A stretch of DNA of 64,000 nucleotides from Rutidosis leptorrhynchoides (taxonomy: Eukaryota > Streptophyta > Magnoliopsida > Asterales > Asteraceae): positions 100,941,501 to 101,005,500 of the forward strand of contig NC_092333.1 in NCBI RefSeq assembly GCF_046630445.1, read 5' to 3'. The notes beneath the pieces are model-generated. The model did no database searches, had not been told where the DNA came from, and was given only the letters and a program-made list of their open reading frames with translations. Below, piece by piece: positions 11,420-21,250 of the stretch. Within the stretch, counting starts at the first letter, position 1, and each line of letters starts with the position of its first letter. The translations under genes were made by a program, and so were the position numbers.

Positions 11420-13250
11420 CCCCTTGGGGAAGACTCGTCCTCGAGTCGAGTTCATCTTCATTCATATCAACATACGGTGAGAGATCAGCTACATTAAAAG
11501 TCACAGACACATTATAATGACCCGATAACTCAAATCTTATAAGCGTTATCATTAATACGTTCCAAAACCCGAAAAGGCCCATCCGCTCTTGGTTTTAATT
11601 TACCAAAACGCCCAGCTGGAAAACGCTCTTTGCGAAGATGTATCCACACAAGATCGCCTTCTTTGAACACTATATGCTTACGATGAGTATCCACACGCCT
11701 TTTATAGGAATCATTTTGTCGAGTAATACGTCCACGAACCTGCTCATGTAAGTTCTGCATATATTCAGCCTCCTCTAACCCCTCATCATCAGGTTGTTCA
11801 CGCATGGGTTTGGGACAGAAATCAAGGGGAGTCGAAGGATTAAAGACATACACAATTTCAAATGGAGTCTTACCCGTGGAGCGATTAACTGACCGGTTAT
11901 AGGCAAACTCGGCATGCGGCAATATAACATCCCATTGTTTCGGATGATCTCCTACGAGACTCCGTAAAAGATTACCTAAACTTCTGTTAACGACCTCAGT
12001 TTGACCGTCCGTTTGCGGATGATGAGAGCTACTAAACTGCAACTTGGACCCAACACGAGCCCATAACGTGCGCCAAAAATGACTAACGAACTTGACATCT
12101 CGATCAGAAGTTAATGTCTTAGGAATACCATGCAACCGAACTACCTCCGCAAAATAAAGACGGGCCACTTGACTTGCGTCGAATGTCTTCACGCAAGGAA
12201 TGAAATGTGCCATCTTAGAAAACCTATCAACAACCACCATGACCGAATCTTTTTGCCTTTAAGTACGTGGTAAACCAAGCACGAAATCTAGGCTAACATC
12301 TTCCCACGGTCGAACGGGTACGGGCAATGGCATATACAATCCAACATTACTACCATGTGTTTTAGCAATATGACAAATTCGACACCTTGCCACGACCCGA
12401 TTAACATCGCGCTCCATGTGTGGCCAATAAAATTTATTCTTGATTAGCAAAAGTGTCTTGTTCATACCAAAATGCCTCGCAAGATCACCCGAATGGCCCT
12501 CGGATATAACCGCTTCCCTTGAACCCGTGCGTACACAAAGTCGCGCACCCCTGAACAAAAACCCATCATGAATATAGAACAACTGATCAGTACCTGTCTT
12601 GCATCTATTCCACACATCTTTAAAGTCTCTATCATGTTCGTACATAGATTTCCAAGCATCAAATCCACACTTTTGGACACGCATATTGGAGAGAAAAGAA
12701 AAACGTCTACTAAGTGCATCAGCCACCTGATTCTGCGAACCAGCCTTGTGCCGAATAACAAATGTATAGGCTTGTAAAGCCTCAACCCACTTCGCATGTC
12801 TAGCATTCAACTTATGTTGCCCCTGGATATACTTTAAGGATTCATAGTCAGAATAAAGCACAAACTCGGAAGGCAGTAGATAATGCCTCCATGCCTCCAA
12901 ACAACGCACAATAGCATAAAACTCCCGATCATAGGTTGAATATTTACGTCGAACATCATTTAATTTTTCACTGTAAAATGCAACAGGACGTTTGTTTTGG
13001 CTTAAGACACCGCCAATCCCAACCCCTGAAGCATCACATTCAACGTAAAATACATCCGAGAAATTGGGGAAGGCAAGCACAGGTGCTTGAGTGACTTTCG
13101 TTTTCAGCTCATTGAAAGCCTTGGTTGCCTCATCATTCCAAGAAAATTTTCCACCCTTCATACATTCAGTAACAGGCGCAATTATAGTACTAAAATTTTT
13201 AATGAAACGACGGTAAAAAGAAGCTAACCCATGAAAACTACGGATATCGT
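11420..13250 (-). other. Gypsy RNase H and integrase region
   Basis: RNase H (YVECDASGVGIGGVLSQ, DREFYAIV, VADALSRR) is followed by the integrase H2C2 zinc finger near 12470-12370, the integrase core (DRFSKMAHFIPC, HHPQTDGQTEVVNR, AYNRSVNRSTGKTPFE) and a GPY/F-type block (ADGPFRVLERINDNAYKI). The C-terminus ends in an acidic and Gly-rich SLPQGGGNDA type tail close to the LTR. Confidence 0.88.
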
Positions 13251-13299
13251 GAAGTGTCATTTTCTTACAACGGAGGTGACGTTTCTTGAGTATGTGGTG

Positions 13300-15680
13300 G
13301 GAAGTGGCCAATTTAAAATTGCTTCGATCTTAGCTACATCCATCCGTATTCCTCGTCCAGACACCACATACCCAAAAAACGTCACCTCCGTTGTAAGAAA
13401 ATGACACTTCTTACGATTTGCATACAACTTTTGGTCCCTCAATGTAGTGAAAACCTGATGAAGGTGATCCAAATGTTGTTCAACGGATGTGCTATAGATT
13501 AGGATATCATCGAAGTAGACGACAACAAACCGCCCAATGAATGGTTTAAACACTTGATTCATCAATCTCATAAACGTACTTGGTGCGTTAGATAATCCAA
13601 AAGGCATGACCATCCACTCATATAATCCGTCCCGTGTTTTAAAATCCGTTTTCCATTCGTCACCGGGCCGCATCCGAATCTGATGATACCCGCTTCGTAA
13701 ATCAATTTTTGAAAACACTGTAGCCCCATGAAGCTGATCAAGTAAATCGTCGAACCTCGGAATGGGGAAACGATACTTAATAGTAATCTTATTAACTGCC
13801 CGGCTATCGATACACATCCGATACGTCCCTCCTTGTTTCGGAACTAACAAGGCAGGAACCGCGCAAGGACTCATACTCTCTCGGATTAATCCCTTCTCCA
13901 ACAATTCAGTAACCTGTTTTTGTAGTTCTTCAAACTCGGCAGGGTTCATTCGATACGCCGGTTTGTTTGGTATTGATGACCCGGGAATTAAATCGATGCA
14001 ATGTTGCACATCACGTATCATAGGTAGACCTGAAGGAATTTCACTTGGCATTACATCAGCGAACTCATGCAGTAGGGGCTGAACCTGATTCGGCACTTCT
14101 TGAACAGTGTCATTAACTTCTTGAATTACCAATGCGAACACGAGAGGTGCTAGTTTGGCTGATTGTTCAAATTCAGTTCGATCGATTATTAAAGTACTAT
14201 CTTGTTGTTGCCGCATATCCAATGGAGCTAAAGTGATTTGTATACCATCCTTATAAAAAGTATAGGTATTCTTGAACCCATCATGCTTAGCCTTTCTATC
14301 AAATTGCCATGGTCGACCGAGTAGTAGGTGACACGCGTCCATCGGAATGACTTCGCACCAAACCTCATCTTTGTACTTTTTCCCAATAGAAAATTGCACT
14401 AAACACCTCTTGGTAACCTTGATATAGTTACCTTTCTTTAACCAAGTCAATTGGTATGGCTCGGGGTGGTCAACAGCTTTCAATCCCAACTTTTCGACCA
14501 TCTCATTCGACACCACATTCTCGCAACTCCCGCCATCAATAATCATATTACAGACCTTCCCTTTTGCGGTTACCCTTGTGTGAAAAATATTATTTCTCAA
14601 CCATCCGAACTCATCATCTGATGTCACAGCAGCAGCTTTCAAAGCTCGACGAATGACAAGGGATTCCCCTTTATCTGGAAAAACTAGCTCCTCTTCAGCC
14701 TCATAAGAGTTCTCAGGCGGCTCAAACTCCCCTTCGGTATCGTAAATAGGTTCTTCCTTTTCGTCCATTAGAGTGATAGTACGTTGGTTTGGGCAATCTC
14801 GAGAATAATGGCCCATCCCGTTACACGTAAAACAACGAGGAGCACGGATATTGTTGCGGTTAGGAGCTGCACTAGAAGAAGCTTGTTCCTTTTTTCCTTT
14901 ATCTACCACAGAAGGATTGGTGGGTATCACAGGAGGAACTCGATTAAACGGAATTCGGTTCTTGCCCTTGCGTTGTTGCTTCTCCACCTTCAAAGCTAAT
15001 TTGCACACATCATTATAAGACCAATAGGGTTGTAAAGTAACTACGTTTGCAATTTCTGGATTTAAAGCTCCCAGAAATCTAGCGATTACCTGTTCTTCTT
15101 CCTCGTTTGAGTTACACCGAATACGCAACTTATCAAATTCTCTAATCAACTCTTCAACACTTAAAGATCTTTGTTGCAACGAGTGATATTCCAAGAAAGC
15201 TTCTTGGCGATAGTTTTGTGGAAGAAACTTACCCTTTAACAGTTTCTTCATCTTGTCCCAAGTTGCGACTTTTGATTTACCTGCTACTGCTCGATTCTTT
15301 TGCACATGATCCCACCATAGTGAGGCATGTTTCCTTAATTTTATCGCGACTAACTTGACCTTCAAGTGCTCGGGAACGTCACGCAAATCAAAGATGCGTT
15401 CAACGGTACTTAGCCAGTCAAGAAAATCATCCGGTTGCAAGACTTCCGAAAATTCAGGAATCTCAATTTTTACTCCCAAGTTCCGTAGGGGATCATCACG
15501 ATTACCCCTTTGGAATCCCCTCGGTGCATCGGCGAAAGGATTTTCCCACTGATCTTCTGTATGTTCCGAATCATAGTAGTCATCTAGATTTCGGTTCAAC
15601 TCTAGATCTGCGATTCTTTGCTGCAAACGAGCAATCTCAGCATCACGAGGGTTAACTCGACGGTCACCTCTACGATGCAT
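13300..15680 (-). other. Gypsy gag, protease and reverse transcriptase region
   Basis: In order from 15680: a gag with a charged start and the LWWDHVQ motif, a CCHC knuckle CFTCNGMGHYSRDC (about 14800), an aspartic protease block MIIDGGSCENVV (about 14540), then RT with FSKIDLRSGYHQIRM, MPFGLSNAP and the catalytic VVYFDDILIYS (about 13700-13500). This is a fossil coding region and is listed only for its parts. Confidence 0.9.
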
Positions 15681-15699
15681 TCTTTCGGTTCGAAACCTA

Positions 15700-15714
15700 G
15701 CGCTCTGGATACCA
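15700..15714 (-). other. Primer-binding site, initiator-Met tRNA type
   Basis: Two bases inside the 5' LTR, the minus strand reads TGGTATCCAGAGC, close to the TGGTATCAGAGC complement of plant initiator methionine tRNA. Confidence 0.75.
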
Positions 15715-15716
15715 AA

Positions 15717-16064
15717 TAATGTCCCTGTTAAGGGATGAAAAGTATGGCTGCGCAGGATAAGAAACCAAACGTGATAACTTCACGTGAAATAATTTTATTC
15801 AATATTTAGAAGACAAAAAACTGCCTTTCAAAAAGTAAATGCAGAAAGATAAATACTAGGAATAGATAAGTTCAAATAGGAAACAAAATATCAATCAAAT
15901 TGAAAACATAAAAAGTCTTCTCCTTTTGCTTGCTGGAAAAGTCAGGCTATCCACAGCCCATTTGATCATTCATAAGCCCATAATATTTTAAGTAATCATG
16001 TAGGCCCAATGCCTTGGCCCTTCGCTGATACACTTTAGCCCACCTATTAGTCGTATCTGCATCA
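15717..16064 (-). repeat. 5' LTR of the gypsy element
   Basis: Partner of 11065-11412. It should carry the element's promoter; no TATA box was pinned down. Confidence 0.92.
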
Positions 16065-16249
16065 CTTCCCTTATAGGATGTTTTTAGCCAAAAAAAATTG
16101 AAGTGTTCGAGCAACTTTGGACGAAAATAAACAAGGGTATTTCATTATTATTTTTTGTCATTTTTCTACCTTTTTCACCGACTTTTCGACCAATTTATAA
16201 TCTTATATTGACACATCACTCGCAACCTCTCCCACAACATTTTCAGTTA

Positions 16250-16382
16250 GGGTGATGATCCGTACACATCTAATTTTTAGCTATACACGACCAAATATGC
16301 ATTATAATGTTGTACAATACAACACTTCCAAGTATGTTTGATTGTGTATAACTAAAAATTGATGGTGTACGGATCATCCGCC
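16250..16382. mobile_element. Foldback MITE, TA-flanked
   Basis: Two arms of about 65 bp are inverted repeats: gatgatccgtacacatctaa against the complement of gatggtgtacggatcatcc, meeting at a tgttgta..tacaaca centre. TA lies at both edges, which suits a Tc1/mariner (Stowaway-like) origin. The inner words differ from the 1906-2060 hairpin, so they are separate families. Confidence 0.7.
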
Positions 16383-16389
16383 TATGACG

Positions 16390-17030
16390 GATGACTTTTT
16401 TCCTCTTCTCTGAAATCGTAATTTTTTCTGATAGGAACAGGCTAAACAAAAAGAAAAGGGGCTGTTTTTCATCTTATAGTCATACCCTCTCATCCCACAA
16501 CATTACTAAGTCACAGTCAAACCAACTAAAAAACCATGATAAATGCTTTCCAAAGTCGCCATACTCAGAGGGCAGAGGGCAGGGTTATCTCACGATGGCT
16601 GGGAAAGGTCAAAGTAAATAATTTATATACGTTTTTTTTTTTTTTTTTTTTTTTTTTTTGAACGGCAAATTTTATACGTTGAACACGTAAAGTCAATAAC
16701 TTATATGTCTAACCATACATTGTTTGGCACATTCATTTACTCACTTTCTAGAATGTAGGTAAGGCTGAAGATATTTTCAACATCAAAAATCATAAATCCA
16801 CCACAATGGTATATAATGGACTTGTACTGTACAACTCTATAATGCATTGTTACGATGAATTTATCATTTTTGATGTTAGAAATATCAATGCCCGGTAAAC
16901 CCAAAAAGGATTAAAATTTAAAAGGAGCTTTGCAATATATCAAAATTTAAGTGTTACTGGTGATTATTATTATATTATATCTGCAATAATGTAAAACCAA
17001 ATAAATGAAAATTTGAGATAATGAAAATAC
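16390..17030. other. Intergenic DNA or intron of the lipid-transfer-protein gene
   Basis: The LTP gene reads leftward into this stretch through a donor at 17030, so part may be its second intron. I could not identify a third exon. A long poly-T run (about 16632-16659) followed by gaacggcaaat looks like the poly-A end of a short minus-strand LINE or SINE remnant. Confidence 0.45.
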
Positions 17031-17510
17031 CTGGTGGTGGTGGAGGTTGCTGTGTGGTAGATCCAGCTGGAGCTTGAGCTGCATCAACAAATAATTCACA
17101 CATAATAGGAATTAATTTAATAATAAATTAATTACACGATCCATTAATAAAATAAATAATATTTATAAATAATAAATAAAATAAAACTAACCATTTTTAC
17201 AGGCGCTAACGTCAGATGAAATACCGCACAATTTAGGAAGACGAAGAGCTTGTTCGACATTAATTCCAAGTCCCGACAAAAATGAAGGATTCTCGTACAA
17301 GTTGCACAAACATTGTAAATCGGTAGCCACGGCTTGTTTGATTGGATCACAGCAGGTGTTTGGTGGTTTTGTGGTGGCGTTAAGGTACTGGGCACACGGA
17401 ACTAGCTTCGATGCACATGTCTGAGCTTGCGCTTCTGCCGTCGATACCGCTACGGCCATCAACAGCAGCACAATAAGGGCCGTGATCTGTGATGAAGACG
17501 AAGTTACCAT
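17031..17510 (-). CDS. Non-specific lipid-transfer protein, probably GPI-anchored type (two visible exons)
   Basis: Exon 1 (17510-17192) starts MVTSSSSQITALIVLLLM, a signal peptide followed by AEAQ. The mature part has the eight-cysteine LTP pattern C..C..CC..CLC..C..C: QTCASKLVPC, NTCCDPIK, LQCLCNLY, LPKLCGIS and SACKN. The donor G|GTTAGT (phase 1) joins by GT-AG rule to exon 2 (17078-17031, acceptor TGCAG), which adds AQAPAGSTTQQPPPP and keeps phase 1 to a donor CCAG|GTATTT. Pro/Thr/Ser tails after the LTP domain are typical of LTPG proteins that bind lipids at the outer plasma membrane and wall for cuticle or suberin export. The last exon with the GPI signal was not found, so the gene may be interrupted to the left, where repeats and the gypsy element lie. 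Confidence 0.85.
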
Positions 17511-17588
17511 TTTTTGGTTGTTTTATTTTTTTTAGGTTTTGATTTGTGAATTGTGAATAATTGAAAAAGCAGGTGTGGTGGGTTGCTG

Positions 17589-17598
17589 TTTATAAAGG
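17589..17598 (-). promoter_or_regulatory. TATA box of the LTP gene
   Basis: The minus strand reads TTTATAAAC about 85 bp upstream of the LTP start codon, a usual distance for a short 5' leader. Confidence 0.55.
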
Positions 17599-17619
17599 AG
17601 GGTTACTGGGTGATTGATA

Positions 17620-18119
17620 TTTTCAAACATGCGATAAATCACACACATTTGTTATTACTTTCCAGTTATACTCTCTAATAATTTAGATTGAAAAATTTAT
17701 ATAACATATCATTAAGAGTAGTTTAGTAAATTTGTATGGATCCATCAAAAACAAGTTTGGAAATATCAATTCCCAGGGTTATTAGACCGCTCTTAATCAT
17801 CATGACGTTACGTCATAGAATTACGGAGTGTCACATCAATGCTACATGAGCATCTTCTTCTTATTACTAACCAACCACTAAATACTAACAACTATGACGT
17901 ATTCATCACACACTTTCTCAGACCCACTAAATTGATTAATTATTTACGGGTACAAGTTTAAAAGCATTATGTACAACAAAAAATTGCTTTGCTTCCGTGA
18001 TCGAATTTGCTGTGCAACGACATTTTGGAGTACGGGTCTTCAACGACGGACCAAGGACTATTTGCTAGTAGTGGATTCCTTGAAGGGCGGAGGTGAAGGA
18101 CGGTAGAAACACGAAACCG
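17620..18119. other. Upstream region of the LTP gene
   Basis: No gene is seen. It is presumably LTP promoter sequence up to the MITE at 18123. Confidence 0.5.
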
Positions 18120-18122
18120 TTA

Positions 18123-18443
18123 GACCACCTTTAACAAGGCGTGTTGGGGGTGTGTGTTGGCCAACACGCCACTGAACACGCCATAACAAGGCGTGTTGGT
18201 GTGTGTGTTGGTCCAAGTGCATCAAGTGAGCACGGGAGATGTTGAACATGTGCTGCATTTATTATTATTTTTTAATTAGTTTTTATCCCCCTTTTTACCC
18301 AACTTCCAATCAGATTTTAACACATCACCCAACACGCCACTTAACACTCCACCCCATTACACACCGGTATGTCAGCACGCTCATCAAGCCGCCCACCCCA
18401 CCCAGCAACACGCCCATCATCCCCTTCAGGGATAAAGATGGTC
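18123..18443. mobile_element. PIF/Harbinger-like MITE, 321 bp, TSD TTA
   Basis: The left end gaccacctttaacaagg matches the complement of the right end gaccatctttatccctgaagg. TTA flanks both sides (18120-18122 and 18444-18446). The inside repeats the phrase aacacgcc in both orientations. It is non-coding. Confidence 0.75.
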
Positions 18444-18532
18444 TTACTAGTGGTCTTAATAGGTCACATATTTCCGCTGGCAGCCTGACACCGTTATGTT
18501 TTTTCTTTTTTATAAAAAAACAATCTATCTAT

Positions 18533-19250
18533 ATTTTTTTTAAAGATCAACTTTTATTAAAGCAAAAGAAAAATGAATACACAGCGGAAACTCAAAGGAG
18601 CTCCTATACAAAATCACAAGCCTATATAAGCACGAACACAAAACTACACAACTCGAGCCTATCAATTACAAGTGTAAAAAAAGGGAAAAAACTAGGAAAT
18701 GAACTCGACAATAATTAAATAATCGAATTGGGAAAAAACTCGTTATCACAACTATTTCTCCAATTGGTTAGTGAACTTGAAACCAAGCCGAGAAAAATAG
18801 ACGATACAGTGTTGAGAACTCAACGGCAAAGTATACGGCTATCATCTCGTTTAATCACCAAAAGGGGAAACCATTGAGATAATGAGTGAAAAACCCAAAC
18901 ATTAGCCCATTCCCATTTTTGCAGCTCGATCCATATCAAAACATTTTGGAGAAAAAAAGCCAGTTATGCCAATCTAGAGTACATTTCTTTCAACGGGACT
19001 TGATCCATTCAAAACTTTTGGTTTGAATTTCAGAGATTAGCTTAGGTCCACTTAGAGGGTTGTTGGCGAAAACGTGATCATTACAATTCTTCCAAATGAA
19101 ATAGGAAGTGACCCAAACGGTTGCTTGCCAAAGAGTTACACCCGTAGAGGAGGTAAGTTGCGGATTTTGGGATTAGAAATGTCCGCGAGAGTAGATACGT
19201 AGATGTTGTCAAAGTTCCACCATCTACCAATTCTATTCCATGTCATCATT
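18533..19250 (-). mobile_element. L1-type LINE 3' end, 5'-truncated
   Basis: The plus-strand T run at 18533-18541 is the poly-A of a minus-strand LINE, preceded by the tail gctttaataaaagttgatc. Coding remnants read from about 19245: TWNRIGRWWNFDNIY, then SYFIWKNCNDHVFANN and SEIQTKSFEWIKSR, the ORF2 C-terminus after the zf-RVT domain. Stops and shifts make it dead. The 5' break lies near 19250, where a short phrase (cat/gtcattaagctaatc) is repeated. Confidence 0.75.
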
Positions 19251-19254
19251 AGGC

Positions 19255-19885
19255 TAATCTATATAATGATGATGATGTCATTAAGCTAATCCATCCCCTA
19301 AATTTCTCTTGATAACAAAATTAAATACAATTAAAAAAAATTTAAAAACAATGGAGCATATTAGTACGCGGAATTATGCAAACAAAAAATTAAACTTCCC
19401 TATTATTATGGAAAGAAAATAAAATACCTCCAAGACTATATGTACAAAGTCTGAAACATTATGTATAACCTTATGGTAAAACACTTCATGACTATATATA
19501 CAATATTTTAAACATTATATACAACCTTATGATAAAACACCCACATGACCATATGTTTAAAGTTTAAAACAAATTATACAATCTTCTATAGAACAATCAA
19601 TGAACACGTTTATAAATTATAAACATATTGTACAACCTTTATATAATAATTATATTTTAATTTTCTAAAAAAAAAAAATTAAAAGGTATTTGTTATTACT
19701 ATTACTAATAATTATTATTAAAAATATAAATTTTCAACTTTGAGCAAACTTTATTATTATGATTTTTTTATTATAATAATTATAATTATAATTATTAATT
19801 ACTATACTATCTAAAAGATAAAACCATGTAACACTATTTACCAATAGTAATCAGGGGTATTTTCGTCATTTTAACTTTTTTGTCT
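19255..19885. other. Very AT-rich DNA, possible Helitron body
   Basis: No gene is seen. A loosely repeated phrase of the type atgtacaa-agt-t-aaaca-tat occurs three or four times between 19435 and 19640. It precedes the minisatellite and Helitron-like ends. Confidence 0.4.
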
Positions 19886-20212
19886 CCAACGATAAAAGAA
19901 GCAACTTTCGTAAAAGAACCAACCCTTCAATGTTACCAAAAGATGTCGAAAAAAAAATTCTTTTTTACAAAAAAATTAACTACCTTTTTTTTTTCCCTCA
20001 CCGATAAAAGAGGCAACTTTCATAAAAGGAACGCCCCTTCAATGCTACCAAAAGATGTCGAAAAACATTCTTTTTTACAAAATAGATCAATTAACTTTAA
20101 AAAAAAGGAACGCTAAAAGAAGCAACTTTCACAAAAGGAACAACCCTTCAATGTTAGATGTCGAAAAAAATTCTTTTTTACAAAATAGATCAAGACTTTT
20201 TTTTAACTCGCA
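19886..20212. repeat. Minisatellite, about 110-bp unit, three copies
   Basis: Three imperfect units start near 19886, 20000 and 20112. Each holds agaagcaactttc, cccttcaatg, agatgtcgaaaaa and ttcttttttacaaaa. The third is shortened. Short open frames on the plus strand repeat the same peptide and are not taken as genes. Confidence 0.85.
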
Positions 20213-20220
20213 TTCAAAAC

Positions 20221-20248
20221 GGAGCCCCCGGCGCGAAGCGAGGGCTCC
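20221..20248 (+). repeat. GC-rich hairpin, Helitron-terminus-like
   Basis: ggagccc and gggctcc pair around ccggcgcgaagcga. Short GC-rich hairpins containing gcgaagc are common near plant Helitron 3' ends, but the CTRR end is not clear here (the downstream word is ctat). Confidence 0.4.
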
Positions 20249-20473
20249 ACAACTATAATTATTATATTATTAATATTCAAATATTGATTCTCTTTACGAG
20301 ATTAATTACGTTACATATATATGCGAAAATACATGTTTCTATATATTTGTAAAAACAAATACAAGTTTCTTAGTTGGAATCCGTGGTTTCATGGGTCATT
20401 AAAATAAATGACTTTATCATTTACATTTACATAATACCTAAAACATGTCATTAAATTATTTCGTTTAAACAAA

Positions 20474-20501
20474 CTCGTGATTCTACGGGTCATTTTACTA
20501 G
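20474..20501 (+). other. Helitron-like 3' terminus
   Basis: A small imperfect hairpin (actcgtgattctacgggt) is followed nine bases later by CTAG and then T, the layout of a Helitron 3' end. A second, weaker hairpin of the same design (atccgtggtttcatgggt) lies about 100 bp upstream. No replicase/helicase gene is present, so this would be a non-autonomous element whose 5' end was not located. Confidence 0.5.
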
Positions 20502-20603
20502 TATATTATATTTTATATTTATTTCCCTTATATTTTTCCCTTATACTAAAAGGCCCCCTAAATTGTGACGTTTGGGGTGCCCTTTAACTAAAACTGACTC
20601 CTA

Positions 20604-21108
20604 TGATGATTTTCAGCCGTATCTTCTAGATGTCGTCATCTAGATGTTTCCATTCTAGCCGTAATCTAGATTTTTCTATATATTCAAAGAAGCCGGTTGA
20701 AGAAGCAAAGTTGGAAACAATTACGGCTAGCCACTTGTTTGACAACTCATATAGAAGTATTCAAATTGGAAACGATTACGTCTAGCCACCCTTTTCTACG
20801 TTCACACCAATCTGCGTTCACACCTTCCACCTCCTCAAATTTTCCTTATAAATAGAGGTGTAAGCCTCATTTGTAAATCATTCAGAAAAGTGTAATCACA
20901 CCTAGTTAGTGTGTGTGAGTTAAAGTGTAATCCTAACCAAGAGTGAATACATCTCTAGAGAGTGGTGAGAATTCCTAGTTTGTTAGTTTGAGAGTTTTTT
21001 GTTTTAGAGTTTTGTAATACTCTGTAATCTATTCTTGTGAGTAATAGAGTTATTTTCTCTCAAATTTGTGTGTACCAACGTCCAGTCGATCCCCTCTTAA
21101 TCACAACA
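20604..21108 (+). repeat. 5' LTR of the copia element
   Basis: About 505 bp, starting TGATGATTTTC and ending AATCACAACA. A TATA-like ttataaata at about 20845 would drive transcription. The repeat contains atctagatg palindromic words near its start. Confidence 0.92.
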
Positions 21109-21110
21109 AG

Positions 21111-21122
21111 TGGTATCAGAGC
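21111..21122 (+). other. Primer-binding site, initiator-Met tRNA (copia)
   Basis: tggtatcagagc begins two bases after the left LTR and is an exact complement of the 3' end of plant initiator methionine tRNA. Confidence 0.9.
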
Positions 21123-21250
21123 TAGGTTAGAGGCGTTGGTCGAGTTTTTGGGTTTTCTGAAGTTTTCAACCCCGTTTGTGTTGAAAAATTATTTGTAAGG
21201 TAATAATGTCCACGGAAGAGTCAGGATCATCTTCCCGAGTCATGATTATG

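Larger units (their letters stand above)
11065..16064 (-). mobile_element. Ty3/gypsy LTR retrotransposon, young, with TSD CTTCC
   Basis: A 5.0 kb element on the minus strand. Its two 348-bp LTRs (11065-11412 and 15717-16064) differ at about two positions. The 5-bp duplication CTTCC flanks it (11060-11064 and 16065-16069). Order is gag, protease, RT, RNase H, integrase, as in Ty3/gypsy. The coding frame runs into the 3' LTR, as reported for CRM-type chromoviruses, but the clade is not settled. It is broken, with a few breaks in pol. At a grass-derived rate of 1.3e-8 per site per year, the LTR difference suggests roughly 0.2 million years. Confidence 0.92.
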
